Numbered from the stretch's first letter, positions 1 to 6,608 are shown. The stretch: DNA of 7,376 nt from Vibrio tasmaniensis 1F-187 (GCF_000272405.2 NZ_AJZM02000133.1:1-7376), one strand, 5' to 3'. A program made the numbers and translations. Notes: a model not told the origin generated them from the sequence alone.

Positions 1-1073
1 GTCACACCTTCAACAGTAAGGTTGTCACCTTCAATGTCCGTCGCACCAGAAAGAAGATCAGCGTCGGTGAAGACAAGAGTTCCGTCTTCCTCAATTTCAA
101 ACGTTTTATCTTCAGGAACCGGCGCGTCATTAATAGGACGTACCGTTAAATCAATTGCGCTACTAATCGTTTCTTGGCCATCACTGATGTCGAAAGTAAG
201 GCCAAGTTCACCATTAAAGTCAGCTGAAGGAACAACGGTGAAAGTACCATCACCATTATCTTGAACGGTTGCATCTGCACCAACTTGAACGTTGGAAGCA
301 ACAAGCTCGTCCCCATCTACATCACTTGCGTATTCGAGTAATTGTTCTTGAGTGAATGTTATGGAGCCATCTTCATCCATGATGTAAGCCAGATCTTGTT
401 CAGCTTCTGGCGCATCATTTTCACTTTCTACTTGGATTTTGAACGTTTCGCTTACTGTTTCAGAATCAAAGTCATCCTCTACTTCACTGATGGTCTCTTC
501 ATCTGAAGCTTGAACATCAACGGCAAATGTCTCTTCGACTGTCTGTGAATCGAGGTCGTCACCGACTTGTTGCTCACCCGATTCAGAAGATGTAGAACTC
601 GACGCTGCAGAGGTACGTGCAGCTTGGCCTTGTTCTTCATTACCTTCAGCGTCTGCTCCACCTGTCGCAGACTCTGCGTTATCGCCACCTACTGCTTGAG
701 CGCCAGCACCTGCTCCGCCACCACTGCCAGCAGCATTGTCCGAGCCAGCTTCCGAAGCCGCACCACCGACTACATTGGATTGTGCTGCGTCTGAATCTCC
801 ATCGCTTTCTGGCGTCTCGTCTTGAACAGCCGCACCAGAAGCCGACGCATCTTCAGCATTACCTGCGCCACTCGGATTGTCTTCTAAAGCCTGGTTAACC
901 TCGTCAGCCGCATCCGTGTTTTCAGCACCCGTCGCTATTGTCGACGCAATCGTATTTTGTTGATTTTGTTGATTCTGCTGTTGGGAGGGCGTACCCGCGT
1001 CGTTCGTGTCCGTTTGTTCTACCGCGTCATTGAGATCTTCATTTTGGTTGTTTTGGTTATTTTCGCCTGCCAT
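1..1073 (-). CDS. Giant cadherin-like (tandem-95) repeat adhesin, N-terminal 357 residues, C-terminus beyond window
   Basis: The reverse strand is open from an ATG at 1073 to the window edge, with no stop in 357 codons. The start is supported by GGAGG five bases upstream. Residues 1-40 are Asn/Gln-rich. Residues 41-170 are Ala/Gly/Ser/Asp/Glu-rich and look disordered; the first 170 residues contain one Arg and no Lys, His, Cys or aromatic residue. Residues 172-216 carry a twice-repeated DDxDSxTVxETF motif. Cadherin-like repeats follow, marked by NDAP at 219 and 315 (96-residue period). Acidic DVDGDEL and DIEGDNL motifs may bind calcium. There is no Sec signal peptide, as expected for a T1SS substrate whose signal is C-terminal. 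Large proteins of this type are cell-surface or biofilm adhesins. Secretion by the divergent T1SS genes is inferred from position. No LapA-type retention module or TAAG cleavage motif is visible. The repeat-protein call is firm; the adhesin role is inferred. Confidence 0.9.
   Translation of the reverse strand, partial: MAGENNQNNQNEDLNDAVEQTDTNDAGTPSQQQNQQNQQNTIASTIATGAENTDAADEVNQALEDNPSGAGNAEDASASGAAVQDETPESDGDSDAAQSNVVGGAASEAGSDNAAGSGGGAGAGAQAVGGDNAESATGGADAEGNEEQGQAARTSAASSSTSSESGEQQVGDDLDSQTVEETFAVDVQASDEETISEVEDDFDSETVSETFKIQVESENDAPEAEQDLAYIMDEDGSITFTQEQLLEYASDVDGDELVASNVQVGADATVQDNGDGTFTVVPSADFNGELGLTFDISDGQETISSAIDLTVRPINDAPVPEDKTFEIEEDGTLVFTDADLLSGATDIEGDNLTVEGV
132..419 (-). repeat. 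First complete cadherin-like repeat unit in the adhesin (96 residues); the second begins at 131
   Basis: This segment encodes residues 219-314, from one NDAP motif to the next. It carries DEDGSITFT, DVDGDEL, NGDGTFTVVPSADFNG and a DISDGQE segment, the usual order in bacterial cadherin-like/VCBS-type repeats. The next unit (residues 315-357, positions 1-131) restarts with NDAP, EEDGTLVFT and DIEGDNL. The two units have diverged in sequence but keep phase, as is typical of old repeat arrays in giant adhesins. Confidence 0.8.
426..560 (-). repeat. Imperfect 28-residue-period duplication at the edge of the disordered N-terminus
   Basis: Residues 172-188 (positions 510-560) and 200-216 (positions 426-476) both read DDxDSxTVxETFxxxVx, with 9 of 17 residues identical. 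The second copy leads directly into the first NDAP cadherin-like repeat. The unit may be a short beta-strand linker or a degenerate repeat start. Its function is unknown. Confidence 0.6.
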
Positions 1074-1078
1074 TACAG

Positions 1079-1083
1079 CCTCC
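1079..1083 (-). promoter_or_regulatory. Ribosome binding site of the adhesin gene
   Basis: The reverse strand reads GGAGG followed by CTGTA and then ATG at 1073. This is a strong Shine-Dalgarno sequence with 5-base spacing. It fixes the start of the giant protein at the Asn/Gln-rich segment. Confidence 0.8.
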
Positions 1084-1147
1084 GTTGCTACTAGCTAACT
1101 GATCGTATTTAGAGGCATTAAAGGACACCATTTTGAAAAACCAAGTT

Positions 1148-1153
1148 TTTATA
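1148..1153 (-). promoter_or_regulatory. Possible -10 element for the adhesin transcript
   Basis: The reverse strand reads TATAAA, five of six matches to the sigma-70 -10 consensus. It lies 74 bases upstream of the adhesin ATG. No good -35 is seen 16-18 bases upstream, only A-rich sequence, so this is a weak call. An activator-dependent promoter is possible. Confidence 0.25.
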
Positions 1154-1175
1154 CAACATTTTTCATATTTTTCTT

Positions 1176-1187
1176 TTTATGCATAAA
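1176..1187. repeat. Perfect 12-base palindrome TTTATGCATAAA, candidate operator
   Basis: TTTATGCATAAA is perfectly self-complementary. It lies near the middle of the divergent region, 103 bases from the adhesin start and 72 from the first operon gene. An overlapping inverted pair, TTCTTT (1171-1176) and AAAGAA (1185-1190), is also present. It could be a dimeric regulator site acting on both promoters, but AT-rich sequence produces such palindromes by chance. Confidence 0.35.
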
Positions 1188-1259
1188 GAATCAAAAAAAA
1201 TTTGAAAACTACCTTTAAACATCCTTAGTTATTGTGATTAAAGCAATTACGGCGGTGGA

Positions 1260-1622
1260 ATGATGATAGACATGACGAGTTTGCTGCGTTCAATCGACAA
1301 CAACCACAAAGGGCTTCAATTGCTATTAGGCGATTTTTATAAGGACTTTTCAGACGCAGCGAACAACATAGAGACGCTCCATAAAAGTGACCGTTTTGAT
1401 GAGCTCAACAACTACTCAAAGAGATTAAAGACCATCTTAACTTTACTGTGCGATCAAGACTTGCCACCCAAAATGGCCAAATTGGAACATTTGAGTAAGC
1501 ACGAATTCCCTGCACCAGAAGATCTTTTAGAGGATGTAAAAACTGAATTGCACAACGTCAATCGACAAATCAATCACTTGTTGGACATTAAGGAAGTAAT
1601 AGATGACAAGTCATCGAGGTAG
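1260..1622 (+). CDS. Small Hpt-like helical protein lacking the phospho-accepting histidine
   Basis: This 120-residue, apparently all-helical soluble protein has no signal peptide or membrane segment. The pattern of residues 15-108 resembles a histidine phosphotransfer (Hpt) domain: a helix LLLGDFYKDF (21-30), a helix around 45-63 containing SKRLKTILTLL, then LEHL and a final helix pair. In Hpt domains the second helix carries AHxLKG, where His receives the phosphate. Here the matching segment is SKRLKT, so Lys54 stands in the histidine position. It therefore should not act as a normal phosphotransfer protein. It is the first gene of the T1SS operon, two bases before the HlyD gene, and shares the operon with a degenerate hybrid kinase that could be its partner (inference). 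Starts at 1260, 1263 and 1272 are all possible; GGCGGTGGA lies just upstream and does not settle the choice. The Hpt assignment is by pattern only. Confidence 0.75.
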   Translation: MMIDMTSLLRSIDNNHKGLQLLLGDFYKDFSDAANNIETLHKSDRFDELNNYSKRLKTILTLLCDQDLPPKMAKLEHLSKHEFPAPEDLLEDVKTELHNVNRQINHLLDIKEVIDDKSSR

Positions 1623-1624
1623 TC

Positions 1625-2974
1625 ATGAGCAATAACCAAATAGAACATCACTTAAGAAAAGCGCTCGTTTCTAATAATGAGGCTTCTAAGGTCACAGCTG
1701 ATGACACCATTGTGCTTGCAAGTGCCATGACCAGTGTTCACAAAACGTTGCTCATCATATTCCTACTCGCTTTAGTCGCTATTGCCGTGGCATCACAAGC
1801 GCGTATCGACATCGTCGTTTCTGTACGTGGTGAACTGTTGTTGGAATCTGACGTTGAGAAGGTTCAACACCTAGAAGGCGGCATATTGGAAGAGATGTTA
1901 GTCCGAAAAGGAGAAGTCGTTTATGAAGGTCAGCCGATCGCACGAATTCGCTCACTAGACCGCAACACACAACTCGATACCGTGAATACTGAGATTATTC
2001 AGATAGAGCTCGATAAGATTCGTTATGAAAGCTTACGCGACATGGTAGAACCCAACTTCGCTTCTTATATCGAAAAATTTCCAGAACAAGTTCAGGTCAA
2101 CATGAATACATGGCGACAAGAGTTCTCTAAAAACCGTTCAAATGAAGAGCTCATTACCCACGATATTAAACACAAAAACTCCCTGATTAGGTCAATGCTT
2201 AAGCGTCGTAAAAGTTCAGAGAACCAACTATCGCTCATTCGCAAACAACTCAACATCAAAAATACGCTTTATAAAGAAGAGATGGCGTCTTATGTCGACG
2301 TTCTCAACATGAAAGTACAAGAATCCAATATGGTACGTGAGATTGAAAATCTCGATGAGTCGGTCATGAACGAACGTTTTCAGCTCGACAAACTGGAAAA
2401 ACAACACCGTGACTTGGTTGAGAACCGAAACTCTGAGTATCAAGCGCAAATCATTCAAGCGAATAAAGATCTCAAGCTAAAACGTATCTTACAACCACAA
2501 CATTCCGACAAGGTTGATCGACTGGTTGTCTACTCACCAGTCGATGGCGTGGTCGACAAACTGCACTTCAATTTCCGTTCAGCTGTGATTCCGCCAGGCG
2601 AGAGTATCGCCGATATTGCCCCAATAAATAATTCGTTACACGGTGAAGCGAAGATCCCACGTAAAGACATGGGATTTGTCGAAATTGGTCAGGCAGTGAA
2701 AGTAAAAATGGATACCTATAACTTTGCAAAATACGGGTTTGTTGAGGGAACCATCGCCTCAATCAGCCGCTCGTCTTATGAAGAAGAAGACGCCGAATTC
2801 TATTTAGCAGAGATTGAAATTGACCGAAACTTTCTTGAACGAGGAGGCACTCAATACAAATTATCACCTTATATGGAATTTACCGCCGATGTAAAAACAG
2901 GCTCGCGTCGCGTGATCGAATACGCAGCGAAGCCGGTGATGTCAGCCATCGAAGATGCTTTCGATGAGAGGTAA
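1625..2974 (+). CDS. HlyD-family membrane fusion (periplasmic adaptor) protein of a T1SS
   Basis: This 449-residue protein bridges the inner-membrane ABC exporter and the outer-membrane TolC channel. It has a cytoplasmic N-terminal stretch (1-40) and one membrane helix (about 41-57). The first half of a lipoyl/biotinyl-like domain (about 63-108) contains the family motif VQHLEGGILEEMLVRKGEVV. A long coiled-coil hairpin (about 115-290) follows, then the second lipoyl half (299-333, VYSPVDGVVDKLHF) and a beta-barrel region. It ends in PVMSAIEDAFDER, which resembles the C-terminal end of HlyD proteins. Length is normal for the family. The start follows AGGT, which overlaps the stop of the Hpt-like gene two bases upstream. 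The stop is three bases before the kinase-like gene. Its place in the operon with TolC and ABC genes supports T1SS rather than drug efflux. Confidence 0.95.
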   Translation: MSNNQIEHHLRKALVSNNEASKVTADDTIVLASAMTSVHKTLLIIFLLALVAIAVASQARIDIVVSVRGELLLESDVEKVQHLEGGILEEMLVRKGEVVYEGQPIARIRSLDRNTQLDTVNTEIIQIELDKIRYESLRDMVEPNFASYIEKFPEQVQVNMNTWRQEFSKNRSNEELITHDIKHKNSLIRSMLKRRKSSENQLSLIRKQLNIKNTLYKEEMASYVDVLNMKVQESNMVREIENLDESVMNERFQLDKLEKQHRDLVENRNSEYQAQIIQANKDLKLKRILQPQHSDKVDRLVVYSPVDGVVDKLHFNFRSAVIPPGESIADIAPINNSLHGEAKIPRKDMGFVEIGQAVKVKMDTYNFAKYGFVEGTIASISRSSYEEEDAEFYLAEIEIDRNFLERGGTQYKLSPYMEFTADVKTGSRRVIEYAAKPVMSAIEDAFDER

Positions 2975-2977
2975 TCA

Positions 2978-5209
2978 ATGAGCGGAAAACCTTCATACAA
3001 TATTTCTGTACCCGCCCTACGACTGAGCATATTGTTTAGCATTGTACTGGCTGCGCTCGCTTTCTATTTATACTTTTCTTGGTCGAAAGTAGATTCAGTC
3101 GCGCAAGTGCAAAGTGCCCCACTGCTCATACAAGCTCAGAGGCTTAATCAGACCATCGAACAAGATATTCAAACTCTGCAGCAGTGCTTAAGTAACGACA
3201 CTTGTGGTACTAACGAATTCAATCTAGTTAACTTGAAGCGTGAAATAGATGAATTTCGATCTTTAGCCTCTTTGAACAAAACTGAGTTCAGCTTGGTTGG
3301 CGCTATTGAATACACTCAACTTGAATTAGCGATTAACCGTTTCACCGATAGCGCTAAAGCACGTGCCGATGTACTCGATTTATATCTCTCACTGACCAAC
3401 AACTATCTGCAGATGGATGACAACTATCGCACCATGTTTAACAACCATGCGAGCGATTTGATGTCTGAGAAAAACGAGTTCTTCGTTTGGTTGTTTATGG
3501 TGGTCGTAATACTGGCCGTGATAACGGTTCTATCTAACGCTGTCGCCATGTTGAAACTGAAGAAATCCAGCTCTAACGAACGCGAAATCGACTATGAGTT
3601 CGATGCACTGTATCAAGAACTAAAACAGTTAGATTTACAAAGGCTTGAAGAGCTTCTTAATGAAGTGAGCATCAATCCCAAACAGCGTCAGATCTACTCT
3701 CATCTCAAACTGATCTTCAGTAAATTGGAAGACCAAAAGCGCAATAACGATCTCTACAAACAGTTGTATGCACTCATCGGCTATGAGATTCGTGGGATCA
3801 CCAACACCATTAACGGTGGTGTCCAGTACCTCGTTCAAGAAACCGATGAAAACGGCGTGTTGATGGCGAAGGATATTACGTCTGCATGTAGCACCCTATC
3901 TGAGCTAGCAGAAAACTATAATCGATTGATTTCACAGGGTACGGAAAGCAAGTCGAAAGAGTTCTCGTTATTGAGCGTGTTATCTGAATTAATGATTCAT
4001 ATCAGTGCCAAAGTACAACGTAATGAAAGCCAACTGGACTGCTTTATTTCCGACAACTTACCCAATCGCGTAGAAGGCCAATCCACCAGCTTGTTCTGGA
4101 TATTGTTCCTGCAGCTTTCCAATGCCATTCAACTCAAATCAAATAAGAAACTATTTGTGACGATTGAATCTGGGGCGGCTTCAGACATGGAAAATACCCG
4201 AGTTACCATCAATCTAAACTTCCTTTCAACGTTAGATGTCTCTGTAGCCAAGCTCAATAAACTCCATTGGAGCAGTCACAAGGACCACACCGCAAGCACA
4301 GACGACTTAGCAAAAAGCGTATTAAAAGATTACGGGTATTACGAAAGTCACTGGTTCCAATCGGGTACGCAGGAACGTTTTCAGATTGAGCTTGATCTCA
4401 AGGCGAAGAATTTCCACACAGAAAAGACTCGCTTCGACGGTAAGCGTTTACTGCTGTGCGCCAATACTCAAGTTCGCATCGATGTGATGAAGAAAATGCT
4501 CAGTAATTTGGGGCTGGACATCACCGAGATTCGTACCGCCAATGAGTTATTTTCAGCGGCGAAGACCTTTGGTGATTACGATGCGATTATGCTCACCGAT
4601 ACCTTTGAACCCAACAAGTTACCGTCACTGAGTAAAACGGTGAAATCTCAACTTAAGAATCACCCAAATACCAAGTTGTTGCTGTCAGTAACCAATACTC
4701 AGCATGCGCAAGAGTGTCACAGCTTCGTCGATAAGATCATCAACTCCCCTGCGATTCCTTATGAGTTTATTCCCAACTTGCTCACCATTATGGAAGCAGA
4801 AGCATCAGAAGAGCAGATGGAAAACAGTTCATTCCTTATCGTAGAGGATGACCGAGTTCAGCAAATCTTACTTAAACGAATCCTCACCAAACAAGAGTAT
4901 GAACCAGACACGGTTGGCGATGGCGCTGACGCAGTTGAGCACTTCATGAATAAACGTTCTGACATCATCTTCATGGACTGCATCATGCCGGGTATGGGCG
5001 GCATTGAAGCGACCAAACGCATTCGCCAGTTTGAACAAGAGAACGAGAAAAACCCTTGTACCATCATAGGGGCAACCGCATTGACCAGCAGTAACGAACA
5101 CCAGGCTTGTATTGAAGCCGGAATGGATTACGTGATCAGCAAACCTTACAAAAGCGACCAAATCATCAAGGTGATCAACAAGTATGTGGCGGTACAGAAA
5201 CTTAACTAG
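2978..5209 (+). CDS. Membrane-bound hybrid histidine-kinase-like protein with degenerate kinase core and one intact receiver
   Basis: The 743-residue protein has a membrane helix at about 13-33, a mainly helical periplasmic region at 34-166 with Cys70 and Cys76, and a second helix at about 168-190. A helical linker leads to a dimerisation-like segment at 263-285. That segment reads GYEIRG where active kinases have SHEIRTP, so Tyr269 replaces the phospho-accepting His and the following Pro is absent. The ATPase-like region (about 365-475) keeps SNAI of the N-box but lacks its first Asn, and no DxGxG or GxGLG box is visible. A first receiver-like domain (489-605) is degenerate: LLLCA replaces the acidic pair and the terminal Lys-Pro is lost. 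The C-terminal receiver (618-737) is intact, with VEDD (Asp624/625), Asp667 in MDCIMP, Thr700 and Lys722-Pro723. It is probably not an active autokinase, but may be a sensor or scaffold controlled through phosphorylation of Asp667. GAGAGGT precedes the ATG. Confidence 0.9.
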   Translation: MSGKPSYNISVPALRLSILFSIVLAALAFYLYFSWSKVDSVAQVQSAPLLIQAQRLNQTIEQDIQTLQQCLSNDTCGTNEFNLVNLKREIDEFRSLASLNKTEFSLVGAIEYTQLELAINRFTDSAKARADVLDLYLSLTNNYLQMDDNYRTMFNNHASDLMSEKNEFFVWLFMVVVILAVITVLSNAVAMLKLKKSSSNEREIDYEFDALYQELKQLDLQRLEELLNEVSINPKQRQIYSHLKLIFSKLEDQKRNNDLYKQLYALIGYEIRGITNTINGGVQYLVQETDENGVLMAKDITSACSTLSELAENYNRLISQGTESKSKEFSLLSVLSELMIHISAKVQRNESQLDCFISDNLPNRVEGQSTSLFWILFLQLSNAIQLKSNKKLFVTIESGAASDMENTRVTINLNFLSTLDVSVAKLNKLHWSSHKDHTASTDDLAKSVLKDYGYYESHWFQSGTQERFQIELDLKAKNFHTEKTRFDGKRLLLCANTQVRIDVMKKMLSNLGLDITEIRTANELFSAAKTFGDYDAIMLTDTFEPNKLPSLSKTVKSQLKNHPNTKLLLSVTNTQHAQECHSFVDKIINSPAIPYEFIPNLLTIMEAEASEEQMENSSFLIVEDDRVQQILLKRILTKQEYEPDTVGDGADAVEHFMNKRSDIIFMDCIMPGMGGIEATKRIRQFEQENEKNPCTIIGATALTSSNEHQACIEAGMDYVISKPYKSDQIIKVINKYVAVQKLN
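5168..5174 (+). promoter_or_regulatory. Ribosome binding site for the TolC-like gene, inside the preceding coding sequence
   Basis: AAGGTGA lies nine bases before the ATG at 5184, within the last codons of the kinase-like gene. It favours 5184 over the next in-frame ATG at 5217, which would leave a signal peptide without basic residues. An in-frame TGA at 5172-5174 rules out an earlier start. Confidence 0.6.
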
Positions 5210-6608
5210 CAGCATTATGGCTGCGCTTGCATTTAGCACAACACCTTCAGCATCGGCGACGACCCTGCTTGAGGCGGTAGAACTCGGCCTGCAAAACAGC
5301 CTGTCTCTTCGCGCCAGTGATAAAGGTGTGGAAGAGAACGAATACAACATTGGGATCAGCCGCTCTAAGTTTCTTCCTTCACTCAATGGTGCAGCTGATA
5401 CTACATGGAATGAGAATGAAACCTTGTTATCGAGCGTGCCCGACGAAACCTCTAGCTATAACTCAAACAGCTACAGCCTTTCCCTTTCCCAATCGATATT
5501 CAATCTGGGTGATATTTTTAAATATGGCACGGCAAAACTCGACTTTAATATCGAAGAGATTAAACACGAGAACAAAATCCAGAGCACCATTTCTGAAATC
5601 GGCTCTCAATACTTCGAGTATTTGAAAAACAATGCGCAAATAAAAGCGACCAAGGTCGAACTTAAGTCGTCTGAGACTCGTGAACATCAGATGCGACGCA
5701 ACGTAGAATTGGGAAACACAGCCGCCAGCGAGCTGTACGAAGTTATCGCTCAAAAAGAAGGCGTGTCGAATCGATTAAGAACCTTGCAGAAAGATCGCCG
5801 TGTCATTCTCAACGGGCTCTCTATTCAAATTCAATACCCTATCACTCCGTCGCAAGATATATACGAAAGCGTGCCGTTAAAAGAGATCAACGAAACCGAG
5901 CAACGCACGATCATGGATCAGGCGTTAAAGCTGAATAACGACTTGTTGGTGGCAAAGAAAAACGTCGAGAGAAGCCGTAGAAGCTTAAAAGAGAGCGGTA
6001 CGAACTTCTTGCCTACCGTGTCGCTTTCAGCCAGCTATCGTCACGATGACGCCAATAACTACGATAAAACCGACATCACAGCGACAGGCGAAAGCAACTC
6101 AACTAGCGTTGGCTTGAACCTAGCCTTGCCTATCTTGTCGGGTGGCTCTGATTACTACGGATATCAAAAATCCTCGACGGCGATTGAACGTACCGAGCTG
6201 CTTTATCAAGACTCGCTTTACACCACGCGCAACAGCGTGAACACCTCTGTGCTCAACATCAACGATTTTTCGCAATCTATAAGCAGTTACGAGAACATCA
6301 TTCGCGCCAACTATGCCTCTTACAAAGGCATTCAAAGGGCATACCAGTTAGGCACCCGTACGATCACCGATTTGCTTGCCGCAGAAAGTAAGCTCTTCAG
6401 CGCCTTAAGAGATTATGAAAGCGCACGATACGACTACATCATCGAAACCATCAAGCTTGAGCAAGTTAAGGGCGTGCTCTCGATTCAATCGATAGAAAGC
6501 ATCATGCAATTGATGAGTGATATCGAAGGACGAAACAATCAAGAATTAGTGCCGAAACACCTTCTCTCAACTGAGTCGTTGAAAACAGGAGGTCGTAATG
6601 CAAACTGA
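5184..6608 (+). CDS. TolC-family outer membrane channel protein of the T1SS
   Basis: This 474-residue precursor has a Sec signal peptide: basic residues R3 and R5, a hydrophobic core at about 11-17, and probable cleavage after SASA at residue 25. The mature protein shows the two internally related halves of the TolC fold. Each has long helices and amphipathic strands, such as NSYSLSLSQSIF (95-106) and STSVGLNLALPILSGG (306-321). Family motifs include LLEAVELGLQNSLSL near the start, SKFLPSLN (61-68), NFLPTVSLSASY (274-285) and YQLGTRTITDLLAAESKLFSA (387-407). TolC proteins form trimeric channels spanning the outer membrane and periplasm, here expected to dock with the HlyD and ABC proteins of the same operon. 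The gene overlaps the kinase-like gene by 26 bases and the ABC gene by 11, which suggests translational coupling. A dedicated TolC is usual for adhesin T1SS loci, unlike haemolysin systems that borrow the housekeeping TolC. Confidence 0.95.
   Translation: MWRYRNLTSSIMAALAFSTTPSASATTLLEAVELGLQNSLSLRASDKGVEENEYNIGISRSKFLPSLNGAADTTWNENETLLSSVPDETSSYNSNSYSLSLSQSIFNLGDIFKYGTAKLDFNIEEIKHENKIQSTISEIGSQYFEYLKNNAQIKATKVELKSSETREHQMRRNVELGNTAASELYEVIAQKEGVSNRLRTLQKDRRVILNGLSIQIQYPITPSQDIYESVPLKEINETEQRTIMDQALKLNNDLLVAKKNVERSRRSLKESGTNFLPTVSLSASYRHDDANNYDKTDITATGESNSTSVGLNLALPILSGGSDYYGYQKSSTAIERTELLYQDSLYTTRNSVNTSVLNINDFSQSISSYENIIRANYASYKGIQRAYQLGTRTITDLLAAESKLFSALRDYESARYDYIIETIKLEQVKGVLSIQSIESIMQLMSDIEGRNNQELVPKHLLSTESLKTGGRNAN
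6587..6593 (+). promoter_or_regulatory. Ribosome binding site for the ABC exporter gene, inside the TolC-like gene
   Basis: AGGAGGT, a near-perfect Shine-Dalgarno sequence, ends four bases before the ATG at 6598 and lies within the last codons of the TolC-like gene. It fixes the ABC start and creates an 11-base overlap with the upstream stop. Confidence 0.8.

Larger units (their letters stand above)
1074..1259. promoter_or_regulatory. Divergent, AT-rich intergenic control region between the adhesin and the T1SS operon
   Basis: The 186 bases separate two divergent start codons, so promoters for both transcripts should lie here. Positions 1136-1208 are very AT-rich, with A or T tracts at 1136-1140, 1146-1150, 1159-1163, 1168-1172, 1174-1178, 1193-1200 and 1205-1208. 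Several are spaced near one helical turn, which suggests intrinsic curvature and possible binding by an H-NS-type protein (inference). A 12-base palindrome sits in the middle. For the plus-strand operon, TTGAAA at 1202-1207 could be a -35 element, but no convincing -10 is found at the right distance. I see no small gene or RNA here. Confidence 0.6.

Noticed and set aside
560..630. Ala/Ser-rich segment (AARTSAASSS) as a possible LapG-type cleavage site
   Set aside because: It lacks the TAAG-type motif and the surrounding folded retention module, so the resemblance is only compositional.
22..898. Several short open frames on both strands across the left end (80, 75 and 93 residues on plus, 69 on minus)
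   Set aside because: They lie in other frames of the adhesin gene, whose own frame is open for 357 codons with a good ribosome binding site and recognisable cadherin-like repeats. Their translations are low-complexity or biased with no domain features.
1171..1203. Inverted repeat followed by an A run, resembling a terminator
   Set aside because: The palindrome is AT-only apart from its GC centre and has no loop. It lies between two divergent starts where no transcript ends.
1231..1250. TGTGA-containing sequence resembling a CRP site upstream of the operon
   Set aside because: The first half-site matches, but the second half (CAATT) does not match TCACA, so the dimer site is not supported.
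4868..5386. Minus-strand open frame of 172 codons
   Set aside because: It is antisense to the intact C-terminal receiver domain and the TolC signal peptide, both clearly real. Its translation matches no family I recognise.
5217..6608. Alternative start for the TolC-like gene at the ATG at 5217
   Set aside because: It would remove the basic N-region of the signal peptide and has no clear ribosome binding site at the right distance. The start at 5184 fits better.
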